From Planctomycetaceae bacterium (lineage in GTDB: Bacteria > Planctomycetota > Planctomycetia > Pirellulales > Thermoguttaceae), in NCBI GenBank assembly GCA_012719125.1, contig JAAYAY010000040.1:1-64000 (forward strand): a stretch of DNA of 64,000 nt. Reading direction: 5' to 3'. The notes beneath the pieces are model-generated. The model was given only the letters and a program-made list of their open reading frames with translations, had not been told where the DNA came from and ran no database searches. This document shows positions 9,586 to 18,933 of the stretch, piece after piece; position 1 is the first letter of the stretch, and every line of letters starts with the position of its first letter. A program made the translations under genes and the position numbers.

Positions 9586-9980
9586 GCGTTTGCCTTTCTT
9601 GTCGTTCCCGATTCCCCTTTGTTCTAGACCAGTCTGTCAAAAAGGTCGGCGAAATACAACGTGGGCGCAACGTGTGAGTTCCGGGATCGATCCGCTCGTT
9701 CGCGGCTGGTTGGCCGGAATCCGGACCGGCGCGAGAGAGTTCGCTCGACCTCAATGGCCTTGCGTGATTCCTTGGATCACTTCGCGAGTGTTGTTTGCAT
9801 AAGAATTCACGAGGACTTCTCGCTCGTATCAGGGCGCGTGCTGCCGATGGCAAGATGCTCGTCGGCAAGGTGGGCCGTGATGCCCCCATAGGACTGGAAT
9901 TGTGCTTGACGCAGGCGTACATTGAGATTGCTGCCGGTGTCCAAATCCACTTTCGCTGTGCCGTCTCGGGAGAATTCATC
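9586..9980. other. Divergent intergenic region
   Basis: About 395 bp between the divergent binding-protein gene and the ceramidase-like gene. It must carry promoters for both directions. I see no strong promoter match, operator palindrome or small gene. An in-frame upstream extension of the ceramidase-like ORF (from 9795) is open but non-coding in character. Confidence 0.5.
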
Positions 9981-11411
9981 GTGAGAAAGTATCTTTTCGC
10001 CATCGTCGCCTGCTTCATGAGCACTACACTCCTGGCTGCGGACCCGCCCGAGCCCACCTTTCGCGCCGGTGCGGCCACGAGCAACATCACGCCGGCATTG
10101 GGTTCGGCGATCATCGGCGGTTTTCTGCCCATTCCAGCTACGAACGTCCACGACGAGCTGCACGCGAGGTGCCTTGTGCTCGACGACGGCAAGACGAAGC
10201 TCGCGCTGGTGGTCGTCGACCTGCTGGGCATCCATTACAACGTGAGCCACGAGGCGCGCAAGCTCATCGAGCAGGAGGCGGGCATCCCGGCGACGAACGT
10301 GTTGATCTCCGCGGTCCACACCCACTCGGCCGCCAGCGCCCTTGGCGAGAAGCACTTCGCGTTTCCGCAGGAGATCGACGAGTATCAAACCTTCGTCGCC
10401 CGGCGGATTGCCGACGGAGTCCGGTGCGCCGTCAACCGGCTGCGCCCGGCGCAACTTGGGTTCACCACCGCCCAGGCGCCGGAGCACGTGTTCAACCGCC
10501 GTTGGTTCCTCAAGCCCGGCACCATTCCGCCCGGTCCCTTCGGTACCGTCGATCAGGTGAAGATGAATCCACCGGCGGGCAGCCCGGACCTGGTGAAACC
10601 GGCCGGGCCGACCGATCCCACGGTGTCGATCCTCGCCGTGCGCGAGCCTGACGGCCGGCCGATCGCCGTCTACTCCTGTTATTCGCTGCACTACGTGGGC
10701 GGCGTGGGGCACGGCGACATTTCGGCCGACTACTACGGCATGTACTGCCAGCGTCTGGAGCGTCTGCTGCAGGGCGACCAGCAGGATCCACCCATGGTGG
10801 CCATGATGGCCAACGGCACCAGCGGCGACATCAACAACATCAATTTCCTCCACCCCCGGCCGTCCAAGAAACCGTACGAGCAGATGCGCTTCGTGGCCGA
10901 CGACCTGGCCGCGAAGGTTCAGGCGGCCCTGGCCGACGTCAAGTACTCTGACCGGCCGACGCTGGCCGCACGCTACCGCGAGCCGGTGATCGCCACGCGT
11001 CGGCCCAGTCCCGAGCAGATGGCGTGGGCCAAGGAGATGTTGGCCAAGCCGGGCAAGCCCGACGTCCCCCGCGTTTACGCCCAGCGATTCGAGGAAATGG
11101 CCCGCGGTGCGGCCTCGGTCCCCACGCCGCTGCAAGTGCTGCGTATCGGCGACGTGTGCATCGGCAGCTTGCCCAACGAGATCTTCTGCGAGATCGGACT
11201 CGAATTCCGCCGGCGGAGCCCCGTGCAGCCGGCCTTCCTGGTCTCCCTGGCCCACGGCTACTTCGACTACCTGCCTACACCGGAGCAGCACGAGTTGGGG
11301 GGGTACGAGACATGGTTGGCCACCAACCGCTTGGAGCCGAAGGCCTCGGAGAAACTGCTCAGCGCCCTGCTGGAAATGGCGGCCGAGGTGCGCCCGGCCG
11401 CTGCCGAATAG
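9981..11411 (+). CDS. Exported neutral/alkaline ceramidase-like protein
   Basis: A 476-residue protein whose N-terminal half matches the neutral/alkaline non-lysosomal ceramidase domain as found in many planctomycete proteins: RAGAATSNITPA near the mature N-terminus, a conserved SAVHTHSA histidine stretch and MMANGTSGDINNIN. True ceramidases are longer (about 650-780 residues), so this is a reduced relative and lipid substrate use is not assured. GTG 9981 was chosen because GGGAGA precedes it and it gives a clean Sec signal ending near LLAADPP; the frame is open upstream to 9795 without signal-like sequence. Confidence 0.75.
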   Translation: MRKYLFAIVACFMSTTLLAADPPEPTFRAGAATSNITPALGSAIIGGFLPIPATNVHDELHARCLVLDDGKTKLALVVVDLLGIHYNVSHEARKLIEQEAGIPATNVLISAVHTHSAASALGEKHFAFPQEIDEYQTFVARRIADGVRCAVNRLRPAQLGFTTAQAPEHVFNRRWFLKPGTIPPGPFGTVDQVKMNPPAGSPDLVKPAGPTDPTVSILAVREPDGRPIAVYSCYSLHYVGGVGHGDISADYYGMYCQRLERLLQGDQQDPPMVAMMANGTSGDINNINFLHPRPSKKPYEQMRFVADDLAAKVQAALADVKYSDRPTLAARYREPVIATRRPSPEQMAWAKEMLAKPGKPDVPRVYAQRFEEMARGAASVPTPLQVLRIGDVCIGSLPNEIFCEIGLEFRRRSPVQPAFLVSLAHGYFDYLPTPEQHELGGYETWLATNRLEPKASEKLLSALLEMAAEVRPAAAE

Positions 11412-11515
11412 CCTCGTTTGTCCCATGGAACGCCATGTCATGCCTTGAACAGCCGCGAAGCGATACTACGGCCATCCCACACATTCCAGCCAACACCACC
11501 GCCAGGAGCCCCGCC

Positions 11516-13015
11516 ATGCGACACCTCATGTCCTGGACCCACCTCCCCGCACTACTCATCGCCTTCGCCGCCCTCCAGCAACCCGCACCGGCCCGCGCTC
11601 AAACCGATACCGCACCGCCTGCCGCCAACCGCCACCTCCTCGCCGCCTTCAGTTGGGGAACCGGCAACATCGGCGACATCGCCATCGCGCCTGGACTCCT
11701 CAACCTCCTCGACGAAGTCCAGCCCAATCTCCCCGTCGTCGTCATGACCTCCCAGTCGGCCGCCAGCCAATCCTTCGCTCGCGTCGCCGAATACCTCCCC
11801 CGCTACTCAAAGAACTGCCGCGCCGTCCCCTACCCCTTCACCATCGGCACCGACGCCAACGCCGGCGCCCCCGGCACCGCCTGGCGCGCCTTCCACGACC
11901 GCTGGGGCGCCTCCACCCTCCGCGCCTTCGAAAACGGCACCCTCTCCGCCCGCATCGCCGCCCGCGTCGCCGACGACGTCCTCAACCGCCTCCCCCGCGA
12001 AATGCTCGACGAACTCCAAAACAAGGACCCCGAAGCCGCCCGCGCCCTCACCGACGCCGGATTCGTCCTCTTCACCTCCGGCACCACCCTCAACTTCGGC
12101 CGCATGGGCCAACGCCGCTTCTACTCCTTCTCACTCAAGTTCGCCATGCCGCTGCTCATCGCCCGCGTACAAGGAATCCCCTACGGCATCGGCGGCCAAT
12201 CCTTCGAAGCCCTCGACTGGCCCTCCGACCTTGTCTTCCGCCCCCTCTTCAAAGACGCCCAATTCGTCTACTGCCGCGACCCCGACTCGCTCGCCTACCT
12301 CGCCCAGCGCGACCTCCTCGCCCCCCGCTCCGGCTTCCGCCCCGACAGCACCTTCTTCTTCCAAGGCTTCGACGAGCCTTGGTTGGAATCCTATCTCAGT
12401 GACCACAGACTCTCGCCCAAGAAGTTTATCACCCTGACCATCCGCAGTGCCAAGAGCCAGCCCGGCCCCCTGGCCGACACCATCACCCAGGAGCGCCAGG
12501 ACGAGCACATGGAGCGGATCCGCCAGTTCCTGACCGACTGGGTCACCCAGACCGGCGTCCCGGTCGTCCTCTGCCCCGAAGTCCGCTATGAAATCCCCCT
12601 CATGCACGACAACGTCTACCAGCGCCTGGCCCCCGAGGTGCGAGAGAAGTGCATCTGGATGGACCAGTTCTGGACCACCGAACAGGCCTATTCCCTCTAT
12701 CGCCAGGCCGAAATGGTCGTCAGCATGGAAATGCACTCCGTCATCATGGCCCTGAGTCTCGGCACACCCGTCCTGATGCCCCAGTTCTCCGAGAACGGCC
12801 GCAAAGTATGGATGCTCGAGGAACTGGACCTCCGCGACTGGATCTTCGACATCGACGACCCGGCCGACGCCCCGCGACTGCTGGCGGCCGCCCTGAAGAT
12901 CCACCAGGATCCCGCCCAGGCCGAGGCCCGCATCCGTCGCCAATTGCCCCACGTCCGCCAAATGGGCCTGGAAATGGTCACCGAAATCATGCTGTCCTTC
13001 GGCCGCCTCAAGTAG
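11516..13015 (+). CDS. Exported polysaccharide pyruvyl-transferase domain protein
   Basis: A 499-residue protein with the polysaccharide pyruvyl-transferase fold (enzymes that add pyruvate ketals to glycans). GTGNIGDIAIAPGLL near residue 47 and the late EMHSVIMALSLGTPVLMPQ stretch are characteristic. ATG 11516 follows AGGAG at 8 nt. Unusually, the N-terminus is a Sec signal (cleavage near ARAQ, about residue 29), whereas known family members act in the cytoplasm with PEP or feed nucleotide-linked pathways. Codon choice is also split: Leu is almost always CTC up to about 12370, then CTG becomes common. Activity outside the cytoplasm is doubtful without another donor. Confidence 0.75.
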   Translation: MRHLMSWTHLPALLIAFAALQQPAPARAQTDTAPPAANRHLLAAFSWGTGNIGDIAIAPGLLNLLDEVQPNLPVVVMTSQSAASQSFARVAEYLPRYSKNCRAVPYPFTIGTDANAGAPGTAWRAFHDRWGASTLRAFENGTLSARIAARVADDVLNRLPREMLDELQNKDPEAARALTDAGFVLFTSGTTLNFGRMGQRRFYSFSLKFAMPLLIARVQGIPYGIGGQSFEALDWPSDLVFRPLFKDAQFVYCRDPDSLAYLAQRDLLAPRSGFRPDSTFFFQGFDEPWLESYLSDHRLSPKKFITLTIRSAKSQPGPLADTITQERQDEHMERIRQFLTDWVTQTGVPVVLCPEVRYEIPLMHDNVYQRLAPEVREKCIWMDQFWTTEQAYSLYRQAEMVVSMEMHSVIMALSLGTPVLMPQFSENGRKVWMLEELDLRDWIFDIDDPADAPRLLAAALKIHQDPAQAEARIRRQLPHVRQMGLEMVTEIMLSFGRLK

Positions 13016-13017
13016 TC

Positions 13018-13083
13018 GCTGACAGAACCACCGATAGTGCACGCGAGTGCCCGTGGGAAATTCAGCCGTTTGGTTAGGGCCTC
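13018..13083. repeat. 66-bp intergenic repeat, copy 1
   Basis: About 82% identical, in the same orientation, to 22827-22892 (12 differences in 66 positions by eye). Invariant blocks include GCTGACAGAA and GCCCGTGGGAAA. It begins 2 nt after a stop codon. The minus strand is open in both copies and gives RL(N/S)FPRAL, but without start signals. Confidence 0.75.
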
Positions 13084-13224
13084 AAAAGACGTTTCCCGCA
13101 ATAATCCGGGCAGTTATACTTGGGCTTGGCAACACTCTGAATCGTACACGACACACAAACAACGTATTCGCCGTAGGCAACCCCAGCACTGGCCGCCCAC
13201 GCAGCAGAAAGAACAGGAACTGTG

Positions 13225-15588
13225 ATGAGATTTGCCGCAACTACATGGTCACTATGTCTTCTGATTGCCTTTGGCACAAACCAGAGTGCCTTTGCCCAAC
13301 AGGCGGAAACGGTCAAGCAGTGGACCTTCAACACCGACGGCGACAAAGAAGGGTGGACTCAGGCAAATTGCCTGAAAGACGTGGTTGTCCGCGACGGCGT
13401 TCTTCGCGGCACCGTGACCGGGCGCGACCCCTTCATCGTCGTCACCGGCCTGGATATCCCCGCACGCCCGTGGAATGTGTTCCAGGCACGGCTCCGCATC
13501 ATCCAGGACGAACCGCTCCTTCAGCGGGCGGGTGAACTCTTCTACGCCGCCTCCAACGAAGGCCCCTACGGAGGATTCTCCCAGGCCAAGACGGGCAAAT
13601 GGACCGCCCCCGACGCCAATACCTGGGAAGTGGTCCGCATCTACCCGTTCTGGAGCAAAGAGGGACGCATCATCAAGCTGCGGCTCGATTTCCCTGCCCC
13701 CGCAGAAAACCAGTTCAACAAGGCGGCCGTCGAAGTCGACTGGATCGAGATCGCCGACCTGAAACTCGAGAGCCAACCTGAGATCAAACCGTCCTGGCGT
13801 GTCGAGGACGGCGCAAAGGAAACCTGGGAATCGCCCATGTTCTCCCTCGACACGGAGAAGATTGGCAACTGGCTGACCATCGGCGCCTCGGCAAGTGGTC
13901 CCCGATCCGTCGAATTCTCCTGGATGAACGATCAGGGCGCCTTCTACTCGAGGATTGTTGAACTCAAGAAAGACGCGCCAGGCCTGTTCAACGTCGATCT
14001 GGCCAACAGCAAGTACTGGAAAGGCGGTGTTCATCAATTCAGACTGCGGGTCCTGCCCGATTCCGAATCGACGGCCGCGGTAACGTTCCAATCCGTTGCC
14101 GTGAATCGCCAGCCCCAGGGCCCGGCCAATATCAGCATCGTGTTCTGCGGAATCGAAGACGCGATCGTCCGCGCCGGATACGAAACCGCGTTCTTCCTCG
14201 ACCTGGTCAACTGCGGAGGCCAAGACGCTCCCGCCCTGAAGTTCGACCGCCTGAAACTGCCCGACGGCGTCTCGCTCGTGGCAACGGAAGCTGAGACGAC
14301 GATTGAACCCCTCAAGATCGGCGAGCGGCGCCGGATGCTGTTCCCTGTCAAAGTGACCAAACCGGTCGAGGGAACGATCTCCTTGAGCCTGACCGCTCCG
14401 GGGGTCGGCCAACTCCAGGCCGTTCCCGTCGAAATCCCGATCTCCGTCCTGCCGTCCTTGAATCTGCCCAAGGCCGACTACGTGCCGGAACCCAAACCGG
14501 TGAAGTCCGAATACGAAATCGGTGCCCTCTACTTCCCCGGCTGGTATCACGGGCATTCCTGGTCCCGAGTCTGGAACCGCTGCCCCGACCGGCGTCCCCT
14601 GCTCGGCTGGTACAACGAGTCCAGCCCGGAAGTCATCGACTGGCAGATCAAATGGTCGGTCGAAAACGGAATCCAGTACTACCTGGTCGACTGGTACTGG
14701 AACAAAGGCAGCCGCCATCTCGAACATTGGATTCAGGGATTCCAGCAGGCCAGGTACAAATCGTATCTCAAGTGGGCCATGATGTGGGCAAACCACAACG
14801 GCCCGGGAAGCCACAGTCTCGAAGATCAGGCGAACGTGACCAAATACTGGATCGACAACTACTTTGGCACGCCCGAATACTACTCGATCGATGGCCGGCC
14901 GGTCGTCATGATCTGGTCTCCCGAGGGGATGGACCGTGACGTCATTGCGATCGAAAAGAAGAAGGGCGTCGAACTCACCAAGGGCCAAGGGGTCAAGAAA
15001 CTGCTCGACCTGTCCCAGGAAATGGCCAAGAAAGCCGGGTTCAAGGGCATCTACTTCGTGGCCATGAAGTGGCCCGAAGCCTCAACCAATGCGGCCGATA
15101 TCCAGTGGCTGGCCGACGCGGGATTCGAAATGACCTCCATCTACCATTTCATGGACGACGGAGGAAAAGCGGTCACCCGCCGCAAGTTCGACTTCGATCT
15201 GGTTGTCGATGCGTCCAAACCGTTCTGGCAGTCTCGCCACGAGACGGGCATCCTTCCGTTCCTCCCGAACCTCTCAACCGGCTGGGACGACCGTCCCTGG
15301 AACGACCATTGCTGGATCGCCGGCCGAACCCCGGCCAAATTCGCCGAGATCTGCCGCCAGTTCAAACAGTTCTCGAAAGAGTCCGGAATCAAGCGGGCGG
15401 TCCTCGCGCCGGTCAATGAATGGGGCGAAGGTTCGTATGCCGAGCCCTGCCGCGAGTTCGGATTCGGAATGTACGAAGCCGTTCGCGAAAACCTCTGCGA
15501 GAAACCCGAATCCGGCTGGCCCCTGAACTACGGTCCCAAAGACGTCGGCTTGGGCCCCTACGAATACACCGAAGGCGCGAAGTATTGA
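13225..15588 (+). CDS. Secreted WbsX / GH99-like domain protein
   Basis: A 787-residue exported protein. ATG 13225 is preceded by AGGAAC; a GTG one codon earlier is also possible. Residues 1-25 are a Sec signal. The N-terminal part up to about residue 430 is beta-rich, probably carbohydrate-binding modules. The C-terminal part (about 430-787) resembles the WbsX/GH99-like TIM barrel: GALYFPGWYHGHSW, then QYYLVDWYWN and PVNEWGEGSYAEP. Such proteins occur in planctomycete glycan gene sets, and GH99 acts on mannans, but the substrate here is unknown. The gene stands alone between repeats. Confidence 0.75.
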   Translation: MRFAATTWSLCLLIAFGTNQSAFAQQAETVKQWTFNTDGDKEGWTQANCLKDVVVRDGVLRGTVTGRDPFIVVTGLDIPARPWNVFQARLRIIQDEPLLQRAGELFYAASNEGPYGGFSQAKTGKWTAPDANTWEVVRIYPFWSKEGRIIKLRLDFPAPAENQFNKAAVEVDWIEIADLKLESQPEIKPSWRVEDGAKETWESPMFSLDTEKIGNWLTIGASASGPRSVEFSWMNDQGAFYSRIVELKKDAPGLFNVDLANSKYWKGGVHQFRLRVLPDSESTAAVTFQSVAVNRQPQGPANISIVFCGIEDAIVRAGYETAFFLDLVNCGGQDAPALKFDRLKLPDGVSLVATEAETTIEPLKIGERRRMLFPVKVTKPVEGTISLSLTAPGVGQLQAVPVEIPISVLPSLNLPKADYVPEPKPVKSEYEIGALYFPGWYHGHSWSRVWNRCPDRRPLLGWYNESSPEVIDWQIKWSVENGIQYYLVDWYWNKGSRHLEHWIQGFQQARYKSYLKWAMMWANHNGPGSHSLEDQANVTKYWIDNYFGTPEYYSIDGRPVVMIWSPEGMDRDVIAIEKKKGVELTKGQGVKKLLDLSQEMAKKAGFKGIYFVAMKWPEASTNAADIQWLADAGFEMTSIYHFMDDGGKAVTRRKFDFDLVVDASKPFWQSRHETGILPFLPNLSTGWDDRPWNDHCWIAGRTPAKFAEICRQFKQFSKESGIKRAVLAPVNEWGEGSYAEPCREFGFGMYEAVRENLCEKPESGWPLNYGPKDVGLGPYEYTEGAKY

Positions 15589-15652
15589 AAGGCTGTCTTC
15601 GTGCTATCATCGTTGTTCTTCCCGCGTCCAACGCCCAGAGCAGATTGCAGTC

Positions 15653-15919
15653 ATGATCCGGCAGGAACTCCTTGATCTGCTTCAGTGTCCCGAGACCAGG
15701 AAGCCGCTGCGACTGGCCGACCAGTCGCTCGTCGCCCGGATCAATGAGGCGATTGCGGCGGGTGGGGTCAAGAATCGCGTGGGGGAGACTGTGGAGACGC
15801 CCCTGTCCGGCGGACTGCTGCCGGAGGGCGGAAAGCTGCTTTACCCGATCGTCGACGACCTGCCGATCCTGCTCGTGGACGAGGCCATCCCGCTGGAACA
15901 ACAAGAGCCATTGAAGTAG
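15653..15919 (+). CDS. Trm112-like small protein
   Basis: An 88-residue protein of the Trm112/YcaR (UPF0434) type. In other systems such proteins are small zinc-ribbon partners of methyltransferases. The diagnostic start LLDLLQCPETRKPLRL and the end LLYPIVDDLPILLVDEA are both present. The second Cys of the usual CPxC pair is missing (CPET), so classical zinc binding is unlikely; this variation is common in bacterial members. Its stop codon lies inside the left arm of the outer hairpin at 15916-15941. Confidence 0.8.
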   Translation: MIRQELLDLLQCPETRKPLRLADQSLVARINEAIAAGGVKNRVGETVETPLSGGLLPEGGKLLYPIVDDLPILLVDEAIPLEQQEPLK

Positions 15920-16133
15920 GTCCCGCGCGCCGCACGGGTCCTCAGAGCCGGGGGTTACTTGAGGCTGTCCGGAAATTGAGACCGTGAATAGGCGGTTTTC
16001 CGGTCGTAGCCGAAGTCGCCAGACTTTGGCAAGCTGCCGAGAAGGCCAAATCCTGGCGAATTCGGCTACGATCAATTCGCGGACACCCTCGGTTACTTAA
16101 GAGCACAGGAACCGTGCGGCGCCCGGCACCTAC
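15916..16133. repeat. Hairpin element interrupted by a second inserted element
   Basis: Outer arms 15916-15941 and 16108-16133 pair closely and belong to the GGTCCCG...CGGGACC hairpin family also seen at 28858, 33020 and 44561. Between them sits an element of about 127 bp (15964-16090) flanked by near-identical 11-nt direct repeats, GGTTACTTGAG (15953-15963) and GGTTACTTAAG (16091-16101). The nesting and flanking repeats point to insertion of a mobile element into an existing hairpin. Confidence 0.7.
15964..16090. mobile_element. MITE-like palindromic element
   Basis: The ends carry inverted repeats TGTCCGGAAATTGA (15966-15979) and its near-complement at 16072-16085 (12 of 14 match). Inside, 27-nt arms at 16004-16030 and 16045-16071 form a strong hairpin built on GTAGCCGAA...TTCGGCTAC. 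There is no coding capacity. Flanking 11-nt direct repeats look like a target duplication. The inner hairpin recurs without the outer ends at 34855-34921. Confidence 0.6.
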
Positions 16134-16155
16134 CTTTTGACTTGGGAGCCACGTC

Positions 16156-16497
16156 ATGGCCGAGACCATTTTCCAGAAGATCATCGACAAAGAAATCCCC
16201 ACCGAGATCGTCTACGAGGACGACCTGTGTATCGCCTTCAAAGACATCAATCCGGCGGCGCCGATTCATCTGATCGTGATCCCGAAGAAGCCGATCGAGT
16301 CGGTGGACGACGTGGCGGAAGAGGACGAGGCCATTGTGGGGCACCTGTTCTTCGCCATGGGCAAGATCGCCAAGCAGCAGGGGATCGACCGGGGATATCG
16401 GGTGGTGACGAACAACGGCCGGGACGCGGGCCAGGAGGTGATGCACTTGCACTTCCACATGCTTGCCGGCCGCGGCTTCTCCTGGCCGCCGGGGTAG
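16156..16497 (+). CDS. HIT family nucleotide-binding protein
   Basis: A 113-residue protein of the HinT branch of the histidine-triad family: small homodimeric cytoplasmic hydrolases of purine nucleoside phosphoramidates. The catalytic triad is intact (HLHFH, His97, His99, His101), and FKDINPAAPIHLIVIPK is the family signature. Length is typical (110-120). It stands alone downstream of the nested repeat element and converges with the rhomboid gene. Confidence 0.95.
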   Translation: MAETIFQKIIDKEIPTEIVYEDDLCIAFKDINPAAPIHLIVIPKKPIESVDDVAEEDEAIVGHLFFAMGKIAKQQGIDRGYRVVTNNGRDAGQEVMHLHFHMLAGRGFSWPPG

Positions 16498-16545
16498 GGA
16501 AGAGTGAAGTGTGAAGGGTGAAGTTTGAAATGACGCGATGGGCGG

Positions 16546-17409
16546 TTATGGAGAGGGCGCGGTGTCGCCATCGTGCGATGGATCTTCGCCGGTTTGTGCG
16601 GGCGGTTGATCTGCCGGATCGGGTTCCTTGGGTCGGATCTGGATTCTGACTTGCGATTCGCGAATCGCTCGCCGGTACGCTTGGAGTTCGCAGTGTTTCT
16701 CGTAGAGCGGATGGCCGGGGGCGGCAAAGCCGAGCGACAACAGCACAAGCGTAATGAGCGCGGACGTAGATCGCCACATCCATTTGCGATCTGGACCGAA
16801 CAACGCCTTACCAAACAGTATCCCGACGAGACCGCCGGCACCGTGGGCCACGTTATCCACCGGTTCCCCGAACAATGCGAGAACGATGGCGAACAGAAAC
16901 CAGGCAATGAAGAACTGAACTGTCTCGGCGTTGCAGACGGACCGGAAATCCTGGCGATATCTTCCTCCCATCCAGAGAATCCCGAAAAGCCCATAGATAA
17001 CACCGGAGAGCCCGACCGTGCCATGTTGCTTGTCGAGAGGTGTGTCCCAGTTGCTTGCGAGAAAGGAGGGCATCGTTGCGCAGAATGCCAGTACGACCAG
17101 GACAAGAAAATATCGAAATGGGCGGAAATAGGGTTCAAGGGCTCGACCGAATGTGACCAACCAATAGACGTTGAATGCGGCGTGAATGAGCGAAGTCCTG
17201 AATACCTCGTCGTGCAGGAGAGTCGTTGTGAATGGTCGCCATAGTTCACCCGACCACACCGTTGACAGAATCCCCAGTTTCCAGACGGAATAGTAAACGT
17301 CTCGCCGGGCGGGATCGAACGTGCAGACCAACTCGATGGCCACGGCAACGGCCGCGATGAGCAGAGTGACGGGTGTGCGTCGGAAATCGAGTTCCGGGTG
17401 GGGTAGCAT
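16546..17409 (-). CDS. Rhomboid family intramembrane serine protease
   Basis: A 287-residue integral membrane protein with six or seven hydrophobic helices. All rhomboid hallmarks are present: HAAFN (76-80) in the second helix, the nucleophile in GLSG (Ser135) and the base in AHGAGG (His189). An active protease cutting substrates within the membrane is therefore expected. The C-terminal 45 residues are polar and acidic with many prolines. Substrate unknown. It is divergent from fabH across a 457-bp gap. Confidence 0.9.
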   Translation of the reverse strand: MLPHPELDFRRTPVTLLIAAVAVAIELVCTFDPARRDVYYSVWKLGILSTVWSGELWRPFTTTLLHDEVFRTSLIHAAFNVYWLVTFGRALEPYFRPFRYFLVLVVLAFCATMPSFLASNWDTPLDKQHGTVGLSGVIYGLFGILWMGGRYRQDFRSVCNAETVQFFIAWFLFAIVLALFGEPVDNVAHGAGGLVGILFGKALFGPDRKWMWRSTSALITLVLLSLGFAAPGHPLYEKHCELQAYRRAIRESQVRIQIRPKEPDPADQPPAQTGEDPSHDGDTAPSP

Positions 17410-17866
17410 CTAAGGTTCCTTGTAGTCCGTTCCGCTTGTCTGACAGCTTGTCTCAACTCTACAGCACCCTGGAAGACTCGCCAACCGCGAGAGGGAGACG
17501 CCGGCGTCGGGTGACCGGCCTGCAGCGGAGAACTGTGTGCGGTAAGTTTTTGACCAGTTTGGGTTTACATCGTGAGTCGGAGCATCATTCTGACCCAAAC
17601 GGGCCGCAGGGCCGTAGCAGACGTGAAGAGGTGGACAAGAAGGTCTTTCCCCGAAAGAGGGGAGTACGATTCGAAATTGGGCCTTGAGTGAGTGTGAAGA
17701 AACCCTTAGGTTAGAGTGCTTCGTCAACCGTTCGAGTCGTTTGCCTGATCTGCGACGCGGTGGGCCGGCCCGAACGGTCCTGGTCGTCACGCCCGGGCAG
17801 AGCGTTGGCGGCGGAGTCGCCCACGTGAATTGGTGGTATGCCCGCGGTCGGAGACAGAGAACCCTC
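17410..17866. other. Divergent intergenic region
   Basis: About 457 bp between the rhomboid gene (minus) and the FabH gene (plus). I see no small gene, repeat-family member or clear promoter box. Part of it (17684-17866) is open in the fabH frame but does not look coding. Confidence 0.5.
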
Positions 17867-18910
17867 ATGTCGAGCGCATCCAGTCAAGCGAAACGAGATA
17901 TCGAGATTTCCGCCAAGCGCTCTCGAGTGGGGCAGCTCATGGGCGTGCAGGTGGTGGGGGTGGGCGCCAGCGTGCCCGACAATCGGGTCCGAAACGAGGA
18001 TCTGGCCAGCCTGGGCTGCGATCCCGAGTGGATCGTGCAGCGAACGGGGATCATGGAGCGGCGTCATGCCCCGCCGGGGATCGCCACCAGCGACATGGCG
18101 GCCGCGGCAGCGGAGGAGTGCATTGAAGACGCCGGCGTCGATCCGGCCGACGTGGATCTCGTGCTGCTGGGCACGTTCACGCCCGACCAGTTGCTTCCGT
18201 CGACGGCCTGTTTCGTCCAGGAACGACTCGGATTGACCGCGCCGGCCATGGACGTTCACGCGGCCTGTGCGAGTTTTGCCTATGCCATGGTGACGGGGGC
18301 CCAGTTCGTGGGCACCGGCTGCAGCAAGCTGGTGCTGGTAATCGGGGCCGACTGCAACTCGCGGGTGGTCGACCCGAAGGACGTGGGCACCTATCCGCTG
18401 TTCGGCGACGGGGCCGGGGCAGTGCTGCTGGCGCCCGGCGACACGAATCAAGGTCTGCTCGGGTTTGCCTTCGGCGCCGATGGTTCGGGCGCCGACCTGC
18501 TCTACCGGGAGGTGGGAGGCTCGCGGAAGCCTTTCTCGCACGACGGGAGCACGAACGGTGCGCACTTCATGAAGATGGAAGGCCGGCCGGTCTTCAAGTG
18601 GGCGGTGCGGATCGTATCGCAGTCGATCGGCGAGGTGCTCGAAGAATCGCACATGTCGCTCGACCAGATCGACCTGTTCGTCTTTCACCAGGCCAACCTG
18701 CGGATCATCCGCTCCGTGATCCGCGATCTGGGCATCGACCCTCGCAAGGTGGTCAACAATCTTCAGCACTACGGAAACACGTCGGCCGGCAGCATCCCGC
18801 TGGTTCTCGACGAAGTCTACCGCGACGGTCGCATCCACCGCGGCGACCGCATTCTGATGAGCGGTTTCGGGGCCGGGCTGGTTTGGAGCACCATGCTCAT
18901 GCAGTGGTAG
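17867..18910 (+). CDS. fabH: 3-oxoacyl-ACP synthase III (FabH-like)
   Basis: A 347-residue ketoacyl-ACP synthase III, which condenses an acyl-CoA with malonyl-ACP to start fatty acid synthesis. The catalytic triad is complete: Cys134 in VHAACASFAY, His274 in FVFHQANL and Asn304 in YGNTSAGS. ATG 17867 (after GGAGACAGAG) gives a 24-residue leader before the conserved MGVQVVGVG; ATG 17939 would give the usual 323-residue length. No other fatty acid synthesis gene is adjacent, so a role in a specialised lipid cannot be excluded. Confidence 0.9.
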   Translation: MSSASSQAKRDIEISAKRSRVGQLMGVQVVGVGASVPDNRVRNEDLASLGCDPEWIVQRTGIMERRHAPPGIATSDMAAAAAEECIEDAGVDPADVDLVLLGTFTPDQLLPSTACFVQERLGLTAPAMDVHAACASFAYAMVTGAQFVGTGCSKLVLVIGADCNSRVVDPKDVGTYPLFGDGAGAVLLAPGDTNQGLLGFAFGADGSGADLLYREVGGSRKPFSHDGSTNGAHFMKMEGRPVFKWAVRIVSQSIGEVLEESHMSLDQIDLFVFHQANLRIIRSVIRDLGIDPRKVVNNLQHYGNTSAGSIPLVLDEVYRDGRIHRGDRILMSGFGAGLVWSTMLMQW

Positions 18911-18933
18911 GCGGAAGTTGTCAGGGTCCGGGG

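Noticed and set aside
13252-14988. 578-residue minus-strand open frame opposite the WbsX-like gene
   Set aside because: Antisense shadow; composition rich in Asp/Val/Gly/Arg typical of reverse reading, no ribosome binding site.
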